NCBI GenBank assembly: GCA_013416455.1 | Contig: JACCES010000001.1 | Location: 434,001-498,000, forward strand | Reading direction: 5' to 3' | DNA: 64,000 nt | Source of the DNA: Alcaligenaceae bacterium | Lineage (GTDB): Bacteria; Pseudomonadota; Gammaproteobacteria; Burkholderiales; Burkholderiaceae_B | In this document: positions 1 through 12,144 of the stretch, in pieces | Position numbering within the stretch: the stretch's first letter is position 1 | Layout of the letters: each line of letters starts with the position of its first letter | Made by a program: the position numbers and the translations under genes | Notes under the pieces: model-generated | Databases searched by the model: none | What the model saw: the letters and a program-made list of their open reading frames with translations, nothing else | Told to the model about the DNA's origin: nothing

Positions 1-734
1 AAAGGGATGCTCCGTGATGGGCAGCAGCTCGATATGGGTGTAACCCATTTCCACGGCATAGCGGATGAGCGCTGCGCCCATGCCGCGCCAGTGCGGCATG
101 CCGCCCCCGCCGGCGCCCTCCGGCCGGCGCCACGAACCGAAATGCACCTCGTAGATCGACAAGGGCGCTTCGGGCGCCTGCCGGCCCGCGCGGCCGCGCA
201 TCCATTCGTCGTCCGTCCAGATGAAGGGCGCGTCGTCGGCCACCACCGATGCCGTGGCGGGCGGCGGCTCCGCCTGCCGCGCCAGGGGATCCGCCTTGAG
301 CGGCAGCCGCCGCCCGTCGGAACCGCGCAGCGCATATTTGTAGCGCGCGCCGGCGCCCACCGCCGGAACGAACGCCTCCCACACCCCGGAGTTTCTACTA
401 TGTAGATACATCAAGTTGGCTTCATCGTCCCAATCGTTGAAGTCGCCCACCACGGACACCCGGCTCGCATTCGGCGCCCATACGGCGAAACGCGTGCCGC
501 GCCTGCCTTCATGCTCGATGATGTGGGCGCCCAGGCAATCGGCCAGGTCCCAGTGGCGGCCTTCGCCGATCAGATACAGATCCAGCTCCCCCAGCAGGGG
601 GGACCGCGCGGTGAAGAACTCGGGCCTGTCGGCCGGAGCTTCTCCGCCACCATGCGGGGGCGACTGCGGCGCCGCATTGATTTTGCCCCGCTCGACCTCG
701 CCGTAAACGGCGAGGCTTGCGCTTTGGCGCGTGG

Positions 735-738
<4 letters not shown>
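1..738 (-). CDS. glgB: 1,4-alpha-glucan branching enzyme GlgB, N-terminal part (cut by window start)
   Basis: This is the first 246 residues of a glycogen branching enzyme, which moves alpha-1,4 chains to alpha-1,6 positions during glucan synthesis. Visible parts are the branching-enzyme N-terminal domain, a CBM48-type segment (RFAVWAPNASRVSVVGDFN), then the start of the GH13 barrel (YEVHFGSWRR, GYTHIELLPITEHP). The catalytic residues lie beyond the window. The ATG at 738 follows a GGAGC element and overlaps the treS/maltokinase stop as ATGA, so the two genes are translationally coupled. It is the third gene of glgE-treS/mak-glgB and completes the GlgE glucan route. Identification is secure from motif order and operon context. 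Confidence 0.95.
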
Positions 739-4189
<3,451 letters not shown>

Positions 4190-4193
<4 letters not shown>

Positions 4194-7100
4194 GCCGGCC
4201 CTCCGTGTTCGCGCACCAGGGCCCACAGCACGAAGGGGCGGTGCGGCGTCAGTTCGATGGTCTGGCGCCGGCCCCGCAACACGAAGCGGCGGTCCTCGAA
4301 AAGATCGTGCAGGGGCACTTCGGCATCGTCGGCCAGCCCCCATTGCCAGAGCGGCAGTTCCATCGTGCCCGCCTGCCGATGATGCGGGTCCAGGCTCACC
4401 GCCGCCAGCACGATGCTGTCCCCCTCGGGACTGTGCCGCGAATAGAACAATATGCGGTCATTGTCCACTTCATGGAAACGGACGCCCAGATGGGTCTGCA
4501 GGGCGGGATGGCTGCGGCGGATGCGGTTCAACCGCGTGATTTCCTCGATGATGTTCCCCGGCGCGTCCATGTCCCATTGGCGGAGCTGATATTTTTCCGA
4601 ATCCAGATACTCCTCCTTGCCGGGCACCGCATCGGCCACGCACAGTTCGAAGCCGTTGTACATGCCCCAGGACCCCGAGAGCGTGCCGGCGAGCACCGCC
4701 CGGATCAGGAACCCCGCGCGCCCGGAACTCTGCAGGAACCAGGGATTGATGTCCGGGGTGTTGACGAAGAAATTGGGGCGGAAGAAGTCCCGCACCGGCG
4801 TACGGTTCAACTCGGTCATGTAATCGGTCAGTTCCTGTTTGGTATTGCGCCAGGTGAAATAGGTGTACGACTGCGAGAACCCCAGCTTGGCCAGCCGGTA
4901 CATCATGGCGGGCCGCGTGAATGCCTCCGACAGGAAAAGGGTGTCGGGATGCCGGCTGCGGACTTCCCTCAGCATCCATTGCCAGAACGGCAGCGGCTTG
5001 GTGTGCGGGTTGTCGACACGGAATATCTGCACGCCCTGATGCACCCAGAACAGCACGATGTCGCGCAGCGCCCGCCATAGCGCGGCCTGCCGCGGCGTGC
5101 TGGCCGCCGCGCTGTAGAAATCGGGAGTGACGATGTCCTCGTAGCGCTTGGGCGGGTTTTCCGCGTGCTTCAGCGAACCGTCCGCCCGCCAGTTGAACCA
5201 GTCCGGATGCTCCCGCAGCCAGGGGTGGTCCGGCGAACACTGAATGGCGAAATCCAGCGCGACCTCCATTCCGTGGCGCCGGGCGGCGGCGAGCAGCGCG
5301 CGGAAGTCCTCCAGCGTCCCCAGCTCCGGATGCACGGCATCGTGCCCGCCGTCTTCCGAGCCGATCGCATAGGGGCTGCCCGGGTCATCTGGCCCGGCCA
5401 CCAGCGAGTTGTTGCGTCCCTTGCGGTTGCTGTGCCCGATGGGATGGATGGGCGGAAAGTACAGCACGTCGAAGCCCATGCGGCGGATGACGGGCAGCCT
5501 CTGGATGACGTCGCGCAGGGTCCCATGCCGGCCCGCCACAGGGCTCTGCGAACGCGGAAACAGCTCGTACCAGGCGGAAAACGTCGCTTCGTTGCGTTCT
5601 ATGTCCAGGGGATACTGCGCCGATGTGCGGGTCTCGAAGGCATGCTCGTCCACCAGCTGGATGGCGTCGGCCAGGCCGGGATCCAGCAGCGCTTCCACCT
5701 GTCCCGCGTCGGCCGGGGGGATCGTCATCTCGTCCCGCTGGCCCGGCGCGGGCGGCCTGGTTGCGGCGCCCGACCGTGCCCGGACCCGCCTGCGGACGGG
5801 CGCGCCGTCGGAGGGAGGGCCGACCGTCCGCAGCGCGGCCTCGATGGCGGGCAGGGCCCCGGAGCCTTCATTCCGGGCTTCATCCAGGTAGCGGGCCAGC
5901 GTGCGCCGGCCTTCTTCGACCTCCAGGCTCACGTCCTGGCCGGCCGCCGCCTTCTTGTGCAGTTGCACGCAGAAACTGCGCCACGTATCCAGCCAGGCAC
6001 TGACTTCATAGATGTAACGGCCCAGCTGGCGCGGCGTGACACGCGCTTCCCAGGCATCATTGCCCAGCGGCGCCATCGGCACGTGGTGCCACTCTGTCTC
6101 ATTGGCCGGGCGCCACAACAGTTCGGCGGCCAGTTCCTCATGGCCATCCATGAAGATGTCGGCCTGGATCACGACCGTTTCGCCCAGCGTGCGCTTCACC
6201 GCGAACGCACCCTCGTCCACCGCCGGGCGCACGGCTTCGATCGCGATGCGGGGGCCGCGCAGGGCGGCGCTCAGGCCGCGGCGCAGTTCGCTGGATGTCG
6301 TGCCATGCTTGGCGATAGAGTCGGCCGACGCCAGGGGAATGAGCTGCCAGGCCCCGGCGGCAAGCTCGAAGCGTGGCGGCGGCGATTCCAGCACGAAGCC
6401 GTTGGGCAGCCTTCTTTCTATCAGGGCGCGCGAGATGGAACCGCCGCGATGGCGGTCCGGGTTGAGCAGCAGCAGGCGGCCCGCCGCGCCACCCCGGAAC
6501 AGGGCCGTCACTTCCGACAGTGGGCCGGTGAGGCGCCGGGGGCCCGTGCCGTTCTTGCCCGGTTCCACGGGCCATGCCATGCAGGGCAGGCGCGTTTCAT
6601 GCGCCGCCGGCCATACGAAGCCGGAAGGCAGCAGCAGACCCTCGCCGATCACGGACGCCACCGCCAGCCGGCGCATGGCCTCTTCCCCGGCGGGCCCCGA
6701 TGCCATGGGCTCCCTGGGGTCGGCGACCGGAGCAATGACCGGCGCGACCGCCCGCAGACGTTCATACTCTTCGAGCAGCCAGGCGTCGCGGTAATCCCAC
6801 CACGGCAACGAGGAATAGACGCCGTCGATGGGCAGCGACTCCAGCTGCGCAAGCTGGGCGGGCGTCATGCCGGGCGTCCAGATCGTGATCAGCAGGTCGC
6901 TGCGGCGCGCGCGCAGCGCCGCCAGAACCGCCTGACTGCCATCCGTGGACAGACGTTCCATGCCGCGCAGGCAGACGGCGGACACGGCCGGCATGTCCAG
7001 CAGCCCGTTCAGCCCGGCGGGCAGGGCCGCCGGCGCGGCCGGCGGCGCCAGCACGAGGTCGGCCATGAGGCGCAGTCCGGCCTGGGAACAGGCCTGGACC

Positions 7101-7330
7101 AGCCGCTCGGACACGGCGTCCTCCGGGGCGTTCAGCCACTCCGCGGGCACCGACAAGGTATCAAAGCCCTGCACGACCGCTTCCGCGCACATGACCCAGT
7201 AGCCGCCGCCCTCGGCGGAGGCACTTCCGAACGCGCGCGACAGCGCATCGTCACCCTCGGCCGACAAGGCGCAGATGCGCCAGCCGGTCGCTCGTCCGAG
7301 TCCTTCCTGTGCTGTTTCCATGTGCTGCAT
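4190..7330 (-). CDS. glgE: Alpha-1,4-glucan:maltose-1-phosphate maltosyltransferase GlgE with a large N-terminal extension
   Basis: GlgE transfers maltosyl units from maltose-1-phosphate to growing alpha-1,4-glucan. The canonical enzyme begins around residue 385 (RIAIEAVRPAVDEGAFAVKR, then DIFMDGHEELAAELLWRP) and runs to the end. The nucleophile is in IFRVDNPHTKPLPFWQWM and the acid in LFLSEAFTRPAMMYRL. The protein is 1046 residues, against about 700 for characterised GlgE. The first ~375 residues look like a degenerate barrel (GVYSSLPWWDYRDAWLLEEY) with no GH13 catalytic signature that I can see. The start at 7330 (MQHMETAQ) follows a GGGCAGG element; ATG at 7321 is the alternative. It is first in the operon and lies 96 nt below a good -24/-12 promoter. 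Confidence 0.93.
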
Positions 7331-7436
7331 GATGTAGAACCTGCCCGATGATCTGCCTGAAAAGGCCGCAGGCCGCCCGCATCGCCGGCACCCGCCCGGC
7401 GGACATGCCGGGCACGGACCGCGGCGTCCGGTTTCG

Positions 7437-7452
7437 AGCAATCCACATGCCT
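7437..7452 (-). promoter_or_regulatory. Sigma-54 (-24/-12) promoter for glgE-treS/mak-glgB
   Basis: Read on the minus strand the site is AGGCATG-TGGA-TTGCT, close to the TGGCAYG-N4-TTGCW consensus. GG (7451-7450) and GC (7439-7438) are separated by exactly 10 bp. The predicted +1 is near 7426, giving a 96-nt leader to the glgE ATG. The nearly identical AGGCATG-N4-TTGCT stands before the dehydrogenase at 14.66 kb. Called by eye, without a matrix scan. Confidence 0.75.
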
Positions 7453-7490
7453 GTCGGCCGGCGTGGACCATGGTGGAACCACGGCTTGCG

Positions 7491-7506
7491 GGGCACGCAG
7501 CTTGCT
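7491..7506 (+). promoter_or_regulatory. Sigma-54 (-24/-12) promoter for the proline-rich small protein
   Basis: GGGCACG-CAGC-TTGCT, with the GG and GC cores (7492-7493, 7504-7505) 10 bp apart. Predicted +1 is near 7517, leaving a 23-nt leader with an AGGAGG ribosome site before the ATG at 7540. The site lies back to back with the glgE promoter; the -24 elements are about 40 bp apart, with a GTGG-N12-CCAC inverted repeat (7463-7482) between them. Confidence 0.72.
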
Positions 7507-7539
7507 GCGTTGCAACCACTATTTCACCAGGAGGCGAAC

Positions 7540-7755
7540 ATGAACATTGGCGACACTCTTCTTCGGTTGCACGTTCCCGAGCCCCCCGGCCACGACCCGA
7601 ATCCGCCGCCGACCACGCCGCCGGGCAAAGAGCCGGGACGCGAAATCGATCTGCCGCCGCTGAGCGATCCGGATGAAGTGCGGGAACCGCATGACACGCC
7701 GCCCGACGACGCTCCGGAGCCCGACCCGGAGGCACCGCCTCCTCCCGTCCATTGA
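7540..7755 (+). CDS. Small proline-rich acidic protein (71 aa), unknown function
   Basis: A 71-residue protein beginning MNIGDTLLRLHVPEPPG and ending PEAPPPPVH. Roughly one third of residues are proline, with many Asp/Glu, no signal peptide and no membrane segment, so it should be extended or disordered. I do not recognise a family. The start is supported by an AGGAGG site 5 nt before the ATG and by a sigma-54 promoter that would place the transcript start 23 nt upstream. It diverges from glgE and converges on the glycosyltransferase. Codon and base use match the neighbours. The expression signals make it a real gene rather than a chance frame; a role in stress or desiccation is only inferred from context. 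Confidence 0.7.
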   Translation: MNIGDTLLRLHVPEPPGHDPNPPPTTPPGKEPGREIDLPPLSDPDEVREPHDTPPDDAPEPDPEAPPPPVH

Positions 7756-7759
7756 GCCC

Positions 7760-7780
7760 CGCCTCCCCGGCCGGGAGGCG
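7760..7780. terminator. GC-rich hairpin between convergent genes
   Basis: CGCCTCCC and GGGAGGCG form an 8-bp perfect stem around a 5-nt loop just after the proline-rich gene. No U-tract follows directly, so it may act as a transcript-end stabiliser or a weak bidirectional terminator toward the converging glycosyltransferase. Confidence 0.4.
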
Positions 7781-7858
7781 CATGGCCTGTCGGCGCCAAG
7801 CCCTCCGCAAAGCCGGCCACCCAATGAACAGCCAGTGCAAGGCGGGTTTTTGCGTGAA

Positions 7859-8779
7859 CTACACCATGGAGTGCCAGTTCGGCGGCGGCCGCACGTCTTC
7901 CGCCGCTTCAGCAAGGGCCTGGGAAAAAAGCCGCGCCCGCATGGCCGCCACCCGGGGCGTAATGACGTGGCGTTCCCTCAGCACCCGCGTCATCCCCGCC
8001 AAGGTCGGCAGCAGCACGATGCGCAACAGCCGCCGCCGGTGAGCCTTGCGCAGCAATGCCAGTGTTTCGCGCCAGGCCTGCCCGGCGGGCAGGCGCAGCC
8101 AGGCCACCCATATGCCATTGCGCAGCCGCAGCCGCTCGCGCAGCCGGCCATTGCGCGGATGGCATGGAAAATGGCGGGCGACGACGTCTTCCATGTAGAC
8201 CATGCGCCATCCACGCACCGCAAGGTCCAGCGCGAGCAGTTCCTCTTCCCCGCCGAAGAACAGCGGCGGCCAGTACCCGCCGGCCTCATAGAAAGCCCTG
8301 GTGCGCACGACGCAGGCGCCCGCCATGAAGTCCAGCAATTGCGGGCCGGGCAGACCGTCCCTGTCCAGTGAACTGTCCGCCATCTGCGCGCAGGCCGGAT
8401 CGACCCGGCCCGCATCGCCGACCAGCACGCGGGCATTCACGATGCCGATGCGCGAGTCGCCGTCGAGAATCCCGGCGGCGCGATCCAGCGAGCCGGCCTG
8501 CCATCGGGTGTCGTCATCGCAGAAAGCAACATAGGCCGTATGCACGTAGGCCACGGCGATGTTGCGCGCCGCCGCGCCGATGTTCCGGCGGCTGCGTATC
8601 AGCATGACAGAGGGAAGCTCGCGGGCAACCGCCCGCGCCGTCCCGTCGGTGGAGCCGTTGTCGACGACGATGATGGGCCAGCCTTCAGGCAATTGCGTGA
8701 GGGCTCGCAAGGTTTGCAACAACTGCACACGGCGGTTGTGCGTGAGGACTACGATTGTTCCGCGTTCTAAAGAAGCCAT
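7859..8779 (-). CDS. Family 2 glycosyltransferase (GT-A fold)
   Basis: A 306-residue glycosyltransferase. It opens with TIVVLTHNRRVQLLQTL, followed by the nucleotide-sugar signature VVDNGSTDGTAR and the DDDT metal-binding region (AFCDDDTRWQ), then ACVVRTRAFYEAGGY typical of rhamnosyl/mycofactocin-type GT2 enzymes. No membrane segment is evident. The ATG at 8779 is preferred to the in-frame ATG at 8797, because the sigma-54 promoter at 8816-8831 would start transcription near 8805 and leave only 8 nt before 8797. Neither start has a strong ribosome site. The sugar donor and acceptor cannot be predicted. Its place in the sigma-54 island suggests an envelope or reserve-polysaccharide role under stress. 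Confidence 0.85.
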   Translation of the reverse strand: MASLERGTIVVLTHNRRVQLLQTLRALTQLPEGWPIIVVDNGSTDGTARAVARELPSVMLIRSRRNIGAAARNIAVAYVHTAYVAFCDDDTRWQAGSLDRAAGILDGDSRIGIVNARVLVGDAGRVDPACAQMADSSLDRDGLPGPQLLDFMAGACVVRTRAFYEAGGYWPPLFFGGEEELLALDLAVRGWRMVYMEDVVARHFPCHPRNGRLRERLRLRNGIWVAWLRLPAGQAWRETLALLRKAHRRRLLRIVLLPTLAGMTRVLRERHVITPRVAAMRARLFSQALAEAAEDVRPPPNWHSMV

Positions 8780-8815
8780 GCGCTGTATGTGAAGCATCCG
8801 TCAATGCTTCGCTTC

Positions 8816-8831
8816 AGCATATCCCGTGCCG
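8816..8831 (-). promoter_or_regulatory. Sigma-54 (-24/-12) promoter for the glycosyltransferase
   Basis: Minus strand CGGCACG-GGAT-ATGCT: perfect -24 element, 10-bp core spacing, one mismatch in the -12 element (ATGC for TTGC). Predicted +1 near 8805. It sits in the 68-nt gap behind the response-regulator gene, so the glycosyltransferase could be expressed both by read-through and from this site. Confidence 0.6.
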
Positions 8832-8847
8832 GACCGCGGCCGCCCTG

Positions 8848-10197
8848 TCAGCGCAGGCTGGAGGACGACTCGTCCACGTCGCTCAGCGCCCCGTATTCCT
8901 CCAGGCGGTTGTAGAGCGTCTTGAGACTGATGCCCAGCATTTCGGCGGCCGCCTTCTTCACCCCGCCGCATTGCTTCAAGGTGGCGAGAATGAGCTGACG
9001 GTTGGCATCCGCCAGAGGCACCCCGACCGGCACGGTGATTTCCGACCCCCAGCCCACCGAGTGGGATTCGAGCGAGAATGAATTGAAGTCGCCCTTGATG
9101 AGATCATCGGCCAGGATATAGCTGCGGTACACATAATTTCGCAGCTCGCGGATATTGCCCGGCCAGGGGTAGGTCAGCATGGCCTTTCTGGCGTCCTCGG
9201 AAAACCGCTTGGCCGTGCCGTATTCCTGGTTGAGCGCCTGCAGGAAATGATTGGCGATGAGCAGTATGTCGTCTTCGCGGTCTCGCAGCGGTGGCAATTC
9301 CAGCGGAAACACGCTCAGGCGGTGGTACAGGTCTTCCCGCAGGCTGCCCTTGGCAACCGCCTGTTCGGGGTTGCGGTTGGTCGCGGCCACCACCCTGACG
9401 TCGGCGGCAATTTCCTCATGGGTGCCCACACGCATGAAACGCCCGGTTTCCAGTACCCGCAACAGCCTCACCTGCAGATCCATGGACATCTCGGTGATTT
9501 CGTCCAGGAACAGCGTCCCGCCGTCGGCGCGTTCGAAATACCCCTTGTGCTGGCGGTCGGCCCCGGTGAAAGCGCCTTTTTCGTGGCCGAAGAGCTCGCT
9601 TTCGATCAGGTTGGGCGAGATCGCGCCGCAGTTGACGGCCATGAAAGGCTTGTCATGGCGGGGGCTGGCCAGATGGATGGCTTCCGCGGCGAGCTCCTTG
9701 CCCGTCCCGCTTTCGCCCACCAGCAGCACCGTTGCCAGGGTGGGCGCCACCTTCTCGATATGGGCACAGAGCAGCTGTATGGCGGGCGACGTGCCCACAA
9801 TGCGTGAAAACGCATCCTGCGAGCCGGCCTCTCGGCTGGAGCCAGCCATGGTTTTCAGCTCGGAGAAAATGCCTCGCAACCTGCGCAGGGCGATCGGCTT
9901 GATAAGATAATCGGCAGCGCCGCAACGCAGCGCTTCAATGGCGCTTTCCACACTGGAATGACCAGTGATGAACACCACCTGGCAATCGGGCAGCGCCATG
10001 CGCTTCCACAATTCCATACCATCGCCGTCGGGAAGCTGCATGTCCAGCAGCACGACGTCGGGCTTATGGCGTTCCACCTGTATGCGGGCCTGGCGGACAT
10101 CACCGGCCTGCGCCACCGTATACCCTTCCTCGACTGCTATTTCAGCGATGAGCTCCCGAGTATCAGGCTCATCGTCAATGATCAATAGATGCGGCAT
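8848..10197 (-). CDS. Sigma-54-dependent response regulator (NtrC family)
   Basis: 449 residues in three parts. The receiver domain (1-120) has the acidic pair in LLIIDDEPDT and the phospho-acceptor Asp in VVLLDMQLPDGDG. The AAA+ domain (about 135-370) has Walker A GESGTGKE and the sigma-54-contacting GAFTGA loop. A Fis-type helix-turn-helix lies near the C-terminus (KKAAAEMLGISLKTLYNRL). The start at 10197 (MPHLLIIDDE) has a GAGG site 7 nt upstream; an upstream in-frame start has no domain support. No histidine kinase gene is adjacent, so the phosphodonor is unknown. It is divergent from a second sigma-54 activator and near rpoN, pointing to local control of the -24/-12 promoters of this region. 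Confidence 0.93.
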   Translation of the reverse strand: MPHLLIIDDEPDTRELIAEIAVEEGYTVAQAGDVRQARIQVERHKPDVVLLDMQLPDGDGMELWKRMALPDCQVVFITGHSSVESAIEALRCGAADYLIKPIALRRLRGIFSELKTMAGSSREAGSQDAFSRIVGTSPAIQLLCAHIEKVAPTLATVLLVGESGTGKELAAEAIHLASPRHDKPFMAVNCGAISPNLIESELFGHEKGAFTGADRQHKGYFERADGGTLFLDEITEMSMDLQVRLLRVLETGRFMRVGTHEEIAADVRVVAATNRNPEQAVAKGSLREDLYHRLSVFPLELPPLRDREDDILLIANHFLQALNQEYGTAKRFSEDARKAMLTYPWPGNIRELRNYVYRSYILADDLIKGDFNSFSLESHSVGWGSEITVPVGVPLADANRQLILATLKQCGGVKKAAAEMLGISLKTLYNRLEEYGALSDVDESSSSLR

Positions 10198-10283
10198 ATT
10201 GCCTCGTAAGGGAAAACGTGAAGCCACGGTTTGAATGATGTTACAGGGTTTCCCTGATACGGAAAGTAAGGATCCATCTCATT

Positions 10284-10299
10284 TGCAACGAAATTACCA
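10284..10299 (-). promoter_or_regulatory. Possible weak sigma-54 promoter for the response regulator
   Basis: Minus strand TGGTAAT-TTCG-TTGCA. The GG and GC cores are 10 bp apart and the -12 element is perfect, but CACG of the -24 element is replaced by TAAT. Predicted +1 is about 10273. It is the weakest of the seven sites and could be chance. Confidence 0.35.
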
Positions 10300-10341
10300 C
10301 CGGCGATTACGTCCGGCCGCGCAAAGAGATAGACTTGCCAC

Positions 10342-11346
10342 ATGATTCCATCATCCAAACTCCTGGGGCGATCTTCCGCCGCCTTTGAAATGGCGCGGGC
10401 TATCGTAAAAGCTGCGCCGACCGATGCCAGCGTGCTCATCATCGGCGAAAGCGGCACAGGCAAGGAAGTCATCGCCCGTACGGTCCACAGAAGAAGCCAG
10501 CGCGAGCATGCGCCCTTTGTCGCCATCAACTGCGGCGCGATCTCGCCGTCGCTGGCCGAAAGCGAGCTCTTCGGCCACGAAAAAGGCGCCTTCACCGGCG
10601 CCGTGTCGCGCAGCACGGGCTGCTTTGAGCGGGCACATACGGGCACACTTTTTCTGGATGAAGTAACAGAAATGCCGGCCTCCATACAGGTGCAGCTGCT
10701 GCGCGTGCTTGAGACGGGCACCTTCTACCGCGTGGGCGGCAGCGAACCGATCAGCGTGGATGTACGCATCATCGCCGCCACCAACCGCGACCTGCAGGAA
10801 ACCGTGAACGGCGGCACGCTGCGCTCGGATCTGCTTTACCGGCTGGCGGTCTTCCCGATCAAGGTGCCGCCGCTGCGGGAACGCAAATCCGACATCGCCT
10901 ACCTGGCGCAGAAATTCCTGGACGAACTGAATGCCCAGGAAGGCGGCGGCAAGGTGTTTTCGGCCACATCCATGCCCCGCCTGCAGGAATACAACTGGCC
11001 CGGAAACATCCGCGAACTGAAGAACACCATCATCCGCGCCTATATCCTGGCCGACGACAAGCTGGTCGACATTGCCCCGATGCGGCCATTCTTTCGCGAC
11101 TCCACCCCCACACGCCATCTGAACATGCTGCGCATCCCCGTGGGTACATCACTGGCGGCGGCGGAGCGTTCCATCATCCTGGCAACCCTGGATCATTATG
11201 ACGGGGACCGCCGGCGCAGCGCGCTGGCCCTGGGCATCAGCCCCAAGACCCTGCACAACCGGCTGGAACGGCTCAAGCGCAACCAGTCGCCGCCCGTCCC
11301 AGAGGCGGAAGCCGAAAAACCGGAACCCATCGAAGCGGTCGGCTGA
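10342..11346 (+). CDS. Sigma-54 activator lacking any N-terminal sensory domain
   Basis: 334 residues made almost only of the AAA+ sigma-54 activation domain and a DNA-binding tail. Walker A GESGTGKE, the GAFTGA loop, the Walker B region [12 protein letters not shown] and the arginine-finger region are present. A Fis-type HTH ([19 protein letters not shown]) lies at about 285-310. The AAA+ domain begins within 15 residues of the start, so there is no receiver, GAF or PAS input domain, as in PspF- or HrpR/S-type activators, which are controlled by partner proteins or by expression level. It is divergent from the response regulator, 144 bp apart. The upstream AAAGAGA stretch is a modest ribosome site. 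Confidence 0.9.
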   Translation: MIPSSKLLGRSSAAFEMARAIVKAAPTDASVLIIGESGTGKEVIARTVHRRSQREHAPFVAINCGAISPSLAESELFGHEKGAFTGAVSRSTGCFERAHTGTLFLDEVTEMPASIQVQLLRVLETGTFYRVGGSEPISVDVRIIAATNRDLQETVNGGTLRSDLLYRLAVFPIKVPPLRERKSDIAYLAQKFLDELNAQEGGGKVFSATSMPRLQEYNWPGNIRELKNTIIRAYILADDKLVDIAPMRPFFRDSTPTRHLNMLRIPVGTSLAAAERSIILATLDHYDGDRRRSALALGISPKTLHNRLERLKRNQSPPVPEAEAEKPEPIEAVG

Positions 11347-11354
11347 ACGCAAGG

Positions 11355-11372
11355 GGCGGCCCGCCGGCCGCC
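11355..11372. terminator. GC-rich hairpin after the sigma-54 activator gene
   Basis: GGCGGCC and GGCCGCC form a 7-bp stem with a CGCC loop 9 nt after the activator stop codon. There is no U-run. It separates the gene from the converging hydrophilic-protein gene. Confidence 0.4.
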
Positions 11373-11417
11373 GTATGTCCGCGTCTCGAACCGCGTCCAC
11401 ACTGAAGAAACTCCACT

Positions 11418-11792
11418 TCATTCCCGGCCTTCGGATTCCCGAGGCGTGGGCAAATCATCGCTCGGCCGCTCTCCGGGCCGTTTGGGCAGCTGTTCATTGT
11501 CACGCCGCTGCGGCGGCGGCGTCTGGCCGTGCTCCGTCGTGCTTTCACGCAGCTGCTCGCTGGCCACTTGCCCGGCCCTGCCATACTGATTGCCCCGTGC
11601 GACCTCTCTGCGGTCGGGGCCGGGAGGCGGCTGCCCGGCGGCTTCGCCCCGCGTACCCGGAGCCTGCCAGTGGCGTGGCATGTGTCCGGCATCGTCCCTG
11701 GGGTCGCGCTGATCCCGCCCGGCCCGGTCTTTCCCTTCCTTGGCGCCATGGTCGTCATCGTGGCTGTGATCGTTCGTTTCCTTTTTCCGCAT
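11418..11792 (-). CDS. Small, highly hydrophilic protein (124 aa), unknown function
   Basis: 124 residues starting MRKKETNDHSHDDDHGAKEG. It is rich in Arg, Asp, Glu, Gln, Gly and Pro with almost no hydrophobic residues, so it is predicted to be disordered. An HSHDDDHG stretch could bind metal. No family is recognised; composition resembles stress-associated hydrophilic proteins. The start at 11792 is decided by an AAGGAGG site 5 nt upstream. A -24/-12 promoter at 11858-11873 predicts a 55-nt leader. It lies between a sigma-54 activator and rpoN and converges on the activator gene. The other strand is open in the same stretch but lacks a ribosome site. Confidence 0.65.
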   Translation of the reverse strand: MRKKETNDHSHDDDHGAKEGKDRAGRDQRDPRDDAGHMPRHWQAPGTRGEAAGQPPPGPDRREVARGNQYGRAGQVASEQLRESTTEHGQTPPPQRRDNEQLPKRPGERPSDDLPTPRESEGRE

Positions 11793-11857
11793 GCCTGCCT
11801 CCTTCGGCCCCGCTCTCCATCGGTGGGCAGCCCGCGCCGCCCTCGCATGGCATGGCC

Positions 11858-11873
11858 AGCAAGCCCCGTACCG
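11858..11873 (-). promoter_or_regulatory. Sigma-54 (-24/-12) promoter for the hydrophilic protein
   Basis: Minus strand CGGTACG-GGGC-TTGCT, with 10 bp between the GG and GC cores and a perfect -12 element. Predicted +1 near 11847. An inverted repeat (11895-11915) lies 22 bp further upstream. Confidence 0.65.
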
Positions 11874-11894
11874 ATAAGCGCGAAACCCGCCCTT

Positions 11895-11915
11895 ACCGTG
11901 CATTTCTTACACGGT
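11895..11915. repeat. Inverted repeat ACCGTG-N9-CACGGT, possible activator site
   Basis: Perfect 6-bp arms upstream of the hydrophilic-protein promoter, in the 352-nt gene-free stretch 11793-12144. Activators of sigma-54 bind such dyads, usually 80-200 bp upstream, so this spacing is short. The rest of that stretch holds the two opposite -24/-12 promoters and nothing else I recognise. Confidence 0.35.
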
Positions 11916-12089
11916 GCCGGACAAAGGAGAAGCGGAAGAACCCCGTTTTCCATCGCTCACCGATGCCGCCCCGAGGTGTTCCGAAGCCGTTTTTTCACTT
12001 CGTCCGCCGTTTGCCGAACGCCGGCAGGCCGCATGGCGACTGCGCTCACACAGGCGGAAACACAAGGTTTTCCCCCGTTACCCTGAAAT

Positions 12090-12105
12090 TGGCACGGATG
12101 TTGCG
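12090..12105 (+). promoter_or_regulatory. Sigma-54 (-24/-12) promoter of rpoN itself
   Basis: TGGCACG-GATG-TTGCG matches the TGGCACG-N4-TTGC consensus completely, with cores at 12091-12092 and 12103-12104. Predicted +1 near 12116. The RNA would start only 5 nt before the ATG at 12121 but 29 nt before the GTG at 12145, which has a proper ribosome site. The site implies that the sigma factor promotes its own gene. Confidence 0.82.
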
Positions 12106-12144
12106 TGATTCATCCTTGCGATGAACCCCTTACAAGGAGACGCT

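Noticed and set aside
5165-7351. 728-codon plus-strand frame opposite glgE
   Set aside because: Same antisense artefact; composition unlike a protein and no ribosome site.
12121-12144. ATG at 12121 as rpoN start
   Set aside because: It would lie 5 nt after the predicted transcript start and has no ribosome site; GTG 12145 has AAGGAG.
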